In this document: piece after piece, positions 56,165 to 64,000 of the stretch
Layout: the number at the start of each line of letters is the position of its first letter
How positions within the stretch are numbered: position 1 is the stretch's first letter
Assembly (NCBI RefSeq): GCF_026262505.1
Contig: NC_067205.1
Location: 1,612,001-1,676,000, forward strand
DNA from: Trichomonas vaginalis G3
Taxonomy: Eukaryota; Parabasalia; Trichomonadida; Trichomonadidae
Length of the DNA: 64,000 nucleotides
Direction of reading: 5' to 3'
The notes under the pieces: generated by a model
Told to the model about the DNA's origin: nothing
The model's input: only the letters and a program-made list of their open reading frames with translations
Database searches by the model: none
Made by a program: the position numbers and the translations under genes

Positions 56165-59100
56165 TCAGAACTTCAACTTACGAATAAAGCTTGTTTTAGT
56201 CGTTATTGAGAAGTTAAACTTCTCTTCAAAGCAAGGTTGACATGACTTACATAAGTCAAATGCAATCTCTTGACCGTCATGAAGTGCTTTGTAAAGTTTC
56301 ATTAAACTGAACTCAGAGTCTTTGTCAAATTTTCCTTGCGGAACCATTAAACCTTTATCTTCATTGTAATAGCATTGTATAGCTTCAGGAAACATTTCAT
56401 TAGCGGTTAAAGCAATAACATCTTGCTTCACGCCTTTCATTCTGCAGTGAAATGCAACTTCATTTAAATCGTTAGTGAGTAAGTCTATGTAGGTCTTCTT
56501 TCCACAAAATATTGACTTGTATGCTAAACTTTGTTTTCCAGGTGTTATTTCTGCGAAGTCGCTATGAAATTGACCTAATGTTTTACCGATAAGTTCTCTA
56601 CCATATCTCTTCTGAAATTCCTGAGCTAAACGCGGGATGTCTTCATTGAAAATATGCATACTGTCCGTATGTCCAATCCCATATCTTCAATCGTGCAAAA
56701 TACTTCATTCATGGTACGTTTCGACATAGATAAGATATTAACACCAAGTGGACAGAAGTTAAAGTGTCTGCAAATACTTTTTGTTAGTTTGAATATAGTC
56801 TTATCGGAACCATCCAAACCTTCGAACTTCACTATATGGTTGTAGTTTCTGATGGCATATCTTATAGCATCTTTGTCATCTACTATGGTTATTTTTGACT
56901 CAATAGGAGATAGAATGGTTTTGCCATAAATGCTGTTCAAAATGAGTTTTATAATTTCTTGTAATGGGTTTTCTTCTTTCTTATACTTTAACCTTAACTC
57001 AAACAACTTCTTTACTTCATCTCTTATTCTCATATCTCTGTTTCCATCGTAATAGTATCCTTGCAACACTTCACATTTGACACCTTGATATTTTATAAGG
57101 TCCTGTAATGTTATATGGTCAACATACATGAGACAGCAAGTGTTTGAACTTCTGGGAACGTTAAGTTCTGGATTTAGTTCAGGGTCGCAAACTATTAAAG
57201 GAAAGTGTCTGAGTATACCAATCTCTGTTATCTTAATGAGAACAAAGAAGCCTGACATAAACTTTTCACCAATGGGTTCCTTTTGGTCGTCATCGAATAA
57301 ATGTCTCATGAGATACTCTGTGCTTAACATCTCATCCTTCAATACTTTTGGAATTCCTTCTAAAGTATAAAGTCTTGCAATTGCTGATGGATATAATGAA
57401 ACAGCGTCGAAGTCAGCAATGAGTTTCTTTTTGCTCTTTTGTTTCATGTTATCTGACAACATACATCTTCCACCTTGAATGCATCTCGAAATAAATTCTC
57501 TTGGTTTATTTGAGAGGTCATAAAGATTTCCATTCGGGAAGTATACTCTGTTCTCAAATAATTTGTTAGCAATAGAACAAATACTAACGTAGTCATAAAC
57601 GTTTAAATCAAACTCTTTCAATAAGTCATTGCGGAACTTTACAAAACCTTCTCTTAAAATTCTTACATCTTGTTTGCAGTAAAACGTGCTATATTTTTCT
57701 AAGTCGAAGTGGTTCTCATCTATTCTGCAACCTTTGATGGAATCTATTTTTCATGAATGTATCTGCATCCTTGACAAACTTACATGCTTCAGAAATGACA
57801 CCAGTTCTGTTGTCATTTGCTAACAAAGTACTGCTGTAGTAGTTGTATGGAAATACTTCTTTCGGTCCTGTTTGTAAGTTAAACATAGCAGGAAATAGTT
57901 TAAGTTTCTTATTTATAACACTGTAAGAGTCTTTTATAATAATTGCCCGTCCTTTATATAAGCCAGTTATTTGCATTGTTCGTGAACCTTTAATGATGGA
58001 AGTTCCTTTCACTTCTGTCATGTGTCTTAAGATAAAGTTTATGTCATAGCTGAGGTTATGGAAATATATTAAACTCTTGTCAGGAAGTCGTTCCAAAAAT
58101 TCTGTTGCACAGTTTTGACCCCAAATGCTTTGACTCACTGAACCATCTTCACTGTCATAACATATGTTAAACGCTTTATGAAAGCCGTCTGTGCTACACT
58201 CAAAGTCAGCAAAGAAAACGTGCTCAGGAATGAATTTACATTTAGCTTTATTTACTTCTTTTGACTCTGCTTTCTTCTTCAGTTGTACACAATACTTTGG
58301 AGCATATGTCAAATCTTTAAATGGTGCAAGGTTCTGTTTATATAAGTCAGTCGTATATGTGAAAAGTTCTCCATAAGAAATAGGTTCGAAATATTTGCAC
58401 TCCCACAATGTTTTCATAACATCCCATAGCGGTGTTGTTCTATCATAACGAACTACATATTTATCTTCTCTCTTTGTATAAATCTTCATCTGTTTCTCAA
58501 TGTTCATTCCACCACAAGCTTTGAGAATTTCTTTATAGTTTCGAATGAAATATGTTGTCATTGGTAATCTTTCATTTAGCATGTAGTGGTCTTCAACAAG
58601 AAGTAAGTCAATAGTTCTAACAGTTTCGCATTCTTTTGGTATATATCTCTTTATTTCATTATGTCTTGAGTCATTGAAATAACCAATGGTAACATTAAAT
58701 GCTATACCTGTTGAATCGGAAATTTCTTGTACTTTACTTTGGGGAAAGTCTTTAACACGAATGACTTCTCTCATGTGGTCAATAGTTTCTTCATCTACTC
58801 CAGCCTGAATGCAAGCATAAACGAAACAATTGTCTTCTGTCATAAGTGCTGCAGTTCTTTTGTTCAGTTCATTGAAGATTTGGTAGCGTTCAAGATTTAT
58901 AGATAACGTGCAAAGATACTTCCAGAACTGACCGCTTCTCTTCTTATAAAACTTCTTTTCACCATTATCTTTCCAAAAGCTTTCTATAAGTGCTGGGTTT
59001 CCTGTTTGCTTAAGAGCTTCCAAAATGGCTTTCTGGTCATTTGTCAGTGTGCTTTCATCTCTATATGGTCTCTTTTTTGGTTTGCCTTTCTTTACATCTG

Positions 59101-60055
59101 ACATCGTTAAGCCTTCATATTCTGTTAAATCATACATCTTTATTTCGGTAAGATTCTTTATGTTTGTCAAGAAGAAGTCATAGTGCATTTCAACAATACC
59201 TGCAGCATTTGCTTCTATCTCTGATATAAAATTCTCCTTCAAGAGCTGATGTAGTAATGTTCCAATATTATTGAGGTTTAACGTAGAACATTCATACTTT
59301 CCACCAAGTTTATAACATACCATCCATCTCTGTTGTGAGTTTATTTTAATTTTCTCTAAGAGTCTTATGAAAACCTTACCGAAATGTTTGTGTAAATATT
59401 CTCTGTTTGGTTCATCTAAAGCTTCGATGTTGAAGTCAATGAGTCTATTGCCTGACTTCACATTTCTCTTCCTATTCTCTTCATCTTTCTTTAACCATCT
59501 CTCACCTTCTTTTGGTTTGTCGTCAATGGAACGAATGACATCATTAGCTTTGCGAACTTGTTCTATAGCACTTTTAAACATCTCTCTTCTCTGTTGTTTC
59601 AGTGTGTCGTCTCTTCTTCTTGTTTCACCAACGTTTGCATTTGTTATGTCAAACATTTCACGCCTTACTTCATGTGGTACAGCTCTTCTTGTTTCACCAA
59701 CGTTTGAGTTCGTAAGTTCAAACATCTCTTGACGAACGTCATGAGAAAGAGCTTTACGAGTATGACCAACGTTTGCATTTGTTATGTAAAACATTTCTCT
59801 TCTTACTTCATGTGGTACTGAACGTCTATGATATAAGTCAATAGCAACGTCATTTAAAGGAAAAGTTCTTGCATGGACTTCGTCCTCGCCGCGTTGCGAC
59901 TTTATGAACTCATGAATTCTATCATAAGTTATTTCACCATTGTAGTCTTTAATGAAGTCGGCGAGTGATTTTTTGTTTGTCGCGTAATGTTTTGCAACAT
60001 CTATGTTAGCTTCTGTAAGAAGTTGTTTTATTTCCGAGTGTTCTAACTTAGACAA
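56165..60055 (-). pseudogene. polB: Maverick D protein-primed family B DNA polymerase (fossil)
   Basis: The best preserved polymerase, about 1290 codons with about two breaks. Motifs: Exo I FFADFECS, Exo II NLSYDINFIL, Exo III YCKQDV, motif A DFDAVSLYPSAI, motif B LNSIYGKT. The N-terminal region has three tandem 27-residue units (HEVRREMFDITNANVGETRR and variants), against one in C. The segment around the DQKAILEALKQTG block differs from C while the flanks match. Confidence 0.9.
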
Positions 60056-60153
60056 CTTCCGTTACATCTTTAGTAGGAAATAAAAAATATTTTTAAAAAA
60101 TTAGATTACATTTTTTAAGTTATTTTTCAAAATAATTTAATATTTTTATTTTA

Positions 60154-60627
60154 ATGAAACACATGCAAGATTGCAAGTTCTTTTCATACAATGCTCTCGC
60201 TACTGCCATCAAGAATGAGTTCAATGGTGCTGCAAACGTTAATGTTATCTTTAACAAGAAGTTTGTGAAAGAATCTAAGTTTGGTCAGTATGTCAGACCA
60301 TTAGCTATTGTCATTGACCGCAAACGTTATACTTCACAAGAGTTAGCAGTAGTTTTGAAACAAAAGGGTTTCTTTGTGAATGTAAAAGATACTCATTATA
60401 CTGTTATAAAGAACTCCAACATTGACTTCTTCAGTATTGCTTTAAATCTTTCCGAACAGAAAGAATATAAGAAGTGTGAAACATCTGTGAAATATTATCC
60501 TTCATCTCTGAAGACAATAACGAACAAAGATGTCATACAAAAGTTCTTACCAAAAGTTGAAGAAGCTTCAATTGACATTGACGAAGGAAGTGAAATGGTT
60601 GAAGAAATTGACCCTGACGTTATTTGA
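60154..60627 (+). CDS. Maverick D 157-residue conserved protein
   Basis: Looks whole; 95 percent or more identical to the C copy. The same position, divergent from the polymerase, supports a link with replication. Acidic C-terminus. No recognised motif. Confidence 0.65.
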   Translation: MKHMQDCKFFSYNALATAIKNEFNGAANVNVIFNKKFVKESKFGQYVRPLAIVIDRKRYTSQELAVVLKQKGFFVNVKDTHYTVIKNSNIDFFSIALNLSEQKEYKKCETSVKYYPSSLKTITNKDVIQKFLPKVEEASIDIDEGSEMVEEIDPDVI

Positions 60628-60645
60628 ACAAAAATATATTTTTGG

Positions 60646-60861
60646 TTAGTCTTCATATCGATATTTTACAACAATTCCCCAATGTATAAACTTTTCATAC
60701 GCTTTTTCATAAGCTTTATATACCTTCAGAAATTTTGCATAATCTTTAGAAGCATTTAGATATTGTTTAAATGCTTTGTATGTCTTCAAAAATTTTGCAT
60801 AATCTTTTACATGTTGTTCGTTCTCTTCTTCTGTTAAGAGTTCTGAATATTCTAAATTCAT
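60646..60861 (-). CDS. Maverick D 71-residue repeat-containing small protein
   Basis: Starts MNLEYSELLTEEENEQ. The middle repeats VKDYAKFLKTYKAFKQY / SKDYAKFLKVYKAYEKA, a duplicated amphipathic helix. No counterpart in Maverick C, where the palindromic module occupies this gap instead. Function unknown; it may be a real small gene because it is open, starts with ATG and lies between two genes in a proper gap. Confidence 0.45.
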   Translation of the reverse strand: MNLEYSELLTEEENEQHVKDYAKFLKTYKAFKQYLNASKDYAKFLKVYKAYEKAYEKFIHWGIVVKYRYED

Positions 60862-60912
60862 GTTCTTTCATATGAGATAAATTTTATAAAAAAATAAAAT
60901 AGCTTAGATTTT

Positions 60913-61740
60913 TTATTCTTCCTCTTTGAAGTTGTCGAAATATTCTGTTATTTTTTCCTTCAGTAATGTTAAGTCTTCTTTGAATGTAAGTATTGTGCAA
61001 CCTCTAATATCATAGTGTGTTTGAGGAAGTGTGTCTTGAACTATCTGTTTAACATCTTCATTCGGTGTCATTGAAATCGGTAAGTTTTCACGATAGAACC
61101 AGTTTCTGTCAGATTTATATATTTTAGCGAGGTCATAAAAGCTCTTGTTGTTTCTTCTCACTAAATGCAACATAACCATATCTCTATCTTCTTCTTTCTC
61201 CAACTCTTCAGTATATATCATATACTTATAGCTTTTTTCCTTTCCTTTTGGTACTGAACGTGGTATTCTTTTCTGTATGCTTTTGTCTTTGGATTCAATG
61301 ACTTCATCTTTTGCTTGAAGTTTCTTTTCCATCTCTCCACGTTCTGCTTTATATAGTTCATCTAACATCATGAAAATATAACAAGCATAACGAGGTGAAG
61401 CCCACATTGCTACAGCGTTTACTAAAAGTCTATGAATATAATAACCTTTCAAACCAGGAGCCAAATTCTTGCGATTTTCGTACGGAATCTCTTCTCTCGG
61501 TTTTCCGAGGGAAGCAATCATATGAGGAAATTCTTCTAAAAGTTCTTTTGTCTGTTGGTTTTCAAACCAATGATATGCTTGCTTTGTAGAACGAAGAGCA
61601 TTCATTATACTCTGCACCTGGTACATATCATCTTTGACAGAACGAATGAGTCTCAATTGTTTGTTATATTGTATGTATTCGTATTCTTCATTAATGGCTT
61701 CATGAACGATAGCAGTTGTTGTGTTCTCTAATGTTGTCAT
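60913..61740 (-). CDS. Maverick D KilA-N domain protein
   Basis: Looks whole, 275 residues from the ATG at 61740. KilA-N signature GLKGYYIHRLLVNAVAMWAS, coiled-coil linker KLQAKDEVIESKDKS, C-terminal DUF3627-like part nearly identical to C. Residues 40-130 are replaced by a different but related version (NALRSTKQAYHWFENQQTKE), so DNA target choice may differ between copies. Confidence 0.72.
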   Translation of the reverse strand: MTTLENTTTAIVHEAINEEYEYIQYNKQLRLIRSVKDDMYQVQSIMNALRSTKQAYHWFENQQTKELLEEFPHMIASLGKPREEIPYENRKNLAPGLKGYYIHRLLVNAVAMWASPRYACYIFMMLDELYKAERGEMEKKLQAKDEVIESKDKSIQKRIPRSVPKGKEKSYKYMIYTEELEKEEDRDMVMLHLVRRNNKSFYDLAKIYKSDRNWFYRENLPISMTPNEDVKQIVQDTLPQTHYDIRGCTILTFKEDLTLLKEKITEYFDNFKEEE

Positions 61741-61851
61741 TACTGTCTTTACATACAAGATAAATAAATAAATAAAAATAAAATTAACGTTATTTTTATC
61801 TATTATGAAAATTCATGAAATTTGGTCATTTTTCAGTAAAAATATAATTTA

Positions 61852-61899
61852 AGTGAAGTGGTGAAATTTCACCTCTTTTTTCACCTAATTTTTCACCTC
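61852..61899. promoter_or_regulatory. Maverick palindromic module (GGTGAAATTTCACC)
   Basis: Perfect 14-bp palindrome at 61860-61873, then TTTTTTCACCTAATTTTTCACC. Between the 164-residue gene and the KilA-N gene. Confidence 0.5.
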
Positions 61900-62387
61900 T
61901 TGAACTTTTTATAACATTCGGTCATAACTTCACCAATTTCATTTAAATCACGATTTAAAAACTCATTGACTTCATCTTCAACCGTGTCATCTTGTAATAA
62001 GAATATTTTCTTTAGTTTCATGTCAACATCCCGAACAGCACAAAGGATAAAATCATATTCATTTCTTCCGTTAAACATACTTTTTTTTTCTCGTTCATCG
62101 TTAAATAAATTATTGAAAATATAAACAGCGGTGTAAAAGTTATGTACTGTGTTAAATGTTGAAGCTTCACCTATTTTAGATTTTAGGATTCTTTTAGTAA
62201 GTAAATTGTTATCGTTCTTTCTCTTTTCCTTATCGTTCATGTCGAATCTGTCGAACCACATATCCTGTATTTCATCGAATTTACGAACTATAGAATCCGT
62301 CATTTCCCTGGTTAATGAGGGGTAATCATTATTAATTTTTTCATATAATTTGTCCATATGATTTTCATCGACGTTTCCGGAAAACAT
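61893..62387 (-). CDS. Maverick D 164-residue protein, unknown
   Basis: Looks whole. MFSGNVDENHMDKLYEK start; helix-rich, charged, with a SIVRKFDEIQDMWFDRFDM stretch and an acidic/aromatic end. Its stop overlaps the palindromic module. No known family recognised. Confidence 0.55.
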   Translation of the reverse strand: MFSGNVDENHMDKLYEKINNDYPSLTREMTDSIVRKFDEIQDMWFDRFDMNDKEKRKNDNNLLTKRILKSKIGEASTFNTVHNFYTAVYIFNNLFNDEREKKSMFNGRNEYDFILCAVRDVDMKLKKIFLLQDDTVEDEVNEFLNRDLNEIGEVMTECYKKFKR

Positions 62388-62412
62388 TTAATTAAAGTAA
62401 AAATATAATTTA

Positions 62413-62468
62413 TGTGAAGTGGTGAAATTTCACCTCTTTTTTCACCTAATTTTTCACCTCTTTTTTCA
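62413..62468. promoter_or_regulatory. Maverick palindromic module (GGTGAAATTTCACC)
   Basis: Perfect palindrome 62421-62434 followed by three TTTTTCACC words; overlaps the 3' end of the 293-residue gene and lies before the 164-residue gene. Confidence 0.5.
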
Positions 62469-63347
62469 CAAGCGTTTTACATGAATTGTACGATGTATAT
62501 TTGAAATCCTAAACAGTTTTGTAGCTTCTATTTCTTCGCTGAGGATATCAAAAGTTCTAACAATGCCGAAAGTCTCTTTATATTTCTTCTTGACGTCAGA
62601 TAGAAGGAAATCTTCTGCTGTTGGATAGTTTTTATTAAGAAATGCCAACATATCCATTTTATCTTCTTCTGGCTTTTCTGCTTCTTTCTTTAAGTCTGCA
62701 TAGTCGTTTCGCATTCTTTCTATCTCTTTGACTGAGTAGTTATATTTTCTTATTGCTGCCTTACATTTTGAACATTGCGGCATCGTTTTTGCGTTATACA
62801 TTGAAACATTACCAGCTAAAACAACTAAAGCGTCAATTGCTCTCTTCATCTCAAACATAGCGGGTCTTATTTGTTCGTTCCATACTTTGCCTCTTCTATC
62901 TTTATCTCTTATTTCCCATACACATTCAGCAACTAACGAAACAAAGTTATTGTATGTCTTAAATTCTTCGGATTTGTAAAGGTCAGAAATATTTTTATAA
63001 ACCAAGTCGCAATCTTTGTCCATAACTTTATGGTTGCAATGAAAACCAAGGAATTCATAATTTACTTTACGTATGAATTTCTTAATTTCTACTGAGTCAC
63101 TTGCTTTGACTTCAATTTCGTCGAATTCAGGAATAGTGAGCTTTTGTTGTTGGATTTCAGGCAATTTAGGCAAATGGTCGATGAGGTCCTGCATTTCATA
63201 AAGATACTGTTCATTTGTTTCATCTTTCGCACTACAGTCTAAATTACTTGTTAAAAGTTCTTGCTTTATCTTCTGGATTTCTGTTTCAAAAGTATATGAA
63301 GAAGGAATAAAGCTTTTCATCTCTATCAACATTGACGTAGGATTCAT
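62466..63347 (-). CDS. Maverick D 293-residue protein with CxxC pair
   Basis: Looks whole. Helix-rich with a PQCSKCKAAIRKYNYS segment (one CxxC, which would need partner ligands such as the earlier FHCNHK to bind zinc), and a C-terminal YKETFGIVRTFDILSEEIEA block. No family recognised. Just upstream are AATAACGTTATT and a GC-rich mini-palindrome (CCCGCCGTTCGCGGC). Confidence 0.5.
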   Translation of the reverse strand: MNPTSMLIEMKSFIPSSYTFETEIQKIKQELLTSNLDCSAKDETNEQYLYEMQDLIDHLPKLPEIQQQKLTIPEFDEIEVKASDSVEIKKFIRKVNYEFLGFHCNHKVMDKDCDLVYKNISDLYKSEEFKTYNNFVSLVAECVWEIRDKDRRGKVWNEQIRPAMFEMKRAIDALVVLAGNVSMYNAKTMPQCSKCKAAIRKYNYSVKEIERMRNDYADLKKEAEKPEEDKMDMLAFLNKNYPTAEDFLLSDVKKKYKETFGIVRTFDILSEEIEATKLFRISNIHRTIHVKRL

Positions 63348-63551
63348 GACTAATGAATTTGGTGCTGTAGTTGTGGACAGAGTCCCGCCGTTCGCGGCTT
63401 GAATTGTTGTTGCCGATTGATGAAATCATATCTTTTATACAAAATAAAAAAATAAATAAAAATAAATAAAAATAACGTTATTTTTATCTTTTATGAAAAT
63501 TCATGAAAATTCACGAGAAAGCTAAAGCAATCAGAGCCGCAAAGCAGCTAG

Positions 63552-63598
63552 GGTGAAAAACCGGGTGAAAAAAGAGGTGAAATTTCACCACTTCACCT
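63552..63598. promoter_or_regulatory. Maverick palindromic module (GGTGAAATTTCACC)
   Basis: GGGTGAAAAACCGGGTGAAAAAAGAGGTGAAATTTCACCACTTCACC; perfect palindrome 63576-63589. Confidence 0.5.
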
Positions 63599-63720
63599 AA
63601 AAATTATTTTTGACGTAAATTTACAGTATTTATGAAAACATTAATATATAAAATAAATGAAAACATTAATGATATCATGGCTGTTCTCATTCATGTCTGA
63701 TTTACATCCAACGAAAAAGT

Positions 63721-64000
63721 TTAGAATAATTTTCTTATTCTTTCTGGCATATTTTTGTCTTTCCAGTACTCCCGCTCTAATGGACCCAGATGTGTTGGCT
63801 TTGACTCTCTCAAGTTCTTAGATGGTATAACATCTTCAACGCCTCCTTCATATCTTACTTTATAAGTGTCATCGTTTGTGTTATAGCCAAGTATTTCAAT
63901 AACCACTCCTCGCTTTGCTTCGTCAATGGTTTCAGCAAGTTTGCCATTACTACTTTCGACTAATTTATGACGAGGGTAAAACGCTATGGAGTCGTCAGCA
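63721..64000 (-). CDS. Partial gene with SH3/chromo-barrel-like C-terminus
   Basis: The frame is open from the window edge to the stop at 63721 (about 92 codons). The C-terminal part (GVVIEILGYNTNDDTYKVRY then EDVIPSKNLRES) looks like a small beta-barrel of the chromo/Tudor/SH3 class. Maverick integrases are known to carry a C-terminal chromodomain, so this could be the end of the element's integrase, but the catalytic part is outside the window. Confidence 0.4.
   Translation of the reverse strand, partial: ADDSIAFYPRHKLVESSNGKLAETIDEAKRGVVIEILGYNTNDDTYKVRYEGGVEDVIPSKNLRESKPTHLGPLEREYWKDKNMPERIRKLF

Larger units (their letters stand above)
51147..64000 (-). mobile_element. Maverick (Polinton) copy D, right 12.9 kb
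   Basis: Reverse orientation. The terminus AGTTAGTATAC is at 51147. From there inward: right-end gene, triplicated promoter module, 78-residue gene, proline-rich gene, capsid, basic gene, charged gene, 285-residue gene, polymerase, 157-residue gene, 71-residue gene, KilA-N gene, two genes not seen in C, and part of a further gene. It has about three breaks in all, and most genes look whole, so this is the best preserved copy. The left end lies beyond the window. Inserted in a transposase-like gene; candidate target bases (element strand) GTTATA. Confidence 0.9.

Overview
The window is AT-rich, intron-poor, and packed with mobile DNA. Several Maverick (Polinton) elements, Tc1/mariner-type and MULE-like transposons and multi-copy gene families occur together. 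This points to a trichomonad parabasalid, most likely Trichomonas vaginalis or a close relative. The species call is inferred from content, not from a marker gene.

Layout. (1) 1-6800: right part of Maverick A, heavily broken, whose terminus lies inside an integrase gene. (2) 6801-20765: nested inverted structures made from a TGT...ACA-ended transposon (called Y here) and a gene for a kexin-like membrane protein (called SUB). The order is Y0 remnant, a foldback element, Y1, SUB1, Y2 (opposite orientation), SUB2 (truncated). (3) 20772-21436: a right-end piece of Maverick B abutting (4) 21437-32008, Maverick C, nearly full length apart from its left end, whose right terminus lies in another Y integrase. 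(5) 32009-37668: Y3 remnant with a second foldback element inside, then SUB3, an uninterrupted 741-residue copy on the minus strand. (6) 37669-47420: a layered nest with a pair of 634-bp direct repeats, a 1.4-kb MULE-like element with a 9-bp target duplication and a 121-bp tandem array, a broken gene of unknown family, and a 4.5-kb pogo-like transposon. (7) 47421-49171: no recognised gene. (8) 49172-51146: a transposase-like gene cut at its 5' side by (9) Maverick D, 51147 to the end, on the minus strand.

The Mavericks carry a protein-primed family B DNA polymerase, a probable double jelly-roll capsid protein, a second probable structural protein, small basic or proline-rich proteins, KilA-N regulators and a T5orf172-type protein. 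Copies A and C are very similar and therefore young. D is a mosaic, near-identical to C in some blocks and clearly diverged in others. Maverick copies are treated as fossils: families, parts and approximate numbers of breaks only.

The most notable points are: a kexin-like gene in which all three catalytic residues appear substituted, multiplied together with an integrase-type transposon whose long terminal inverted repeats carry 121-bp arrays; four of four Maverick ends lying in genes of other mobile elements; a recurrent palindromic module in Maverick intergenic regions; and a possible ubiquitin-protease-like tail on the pogo transposase.
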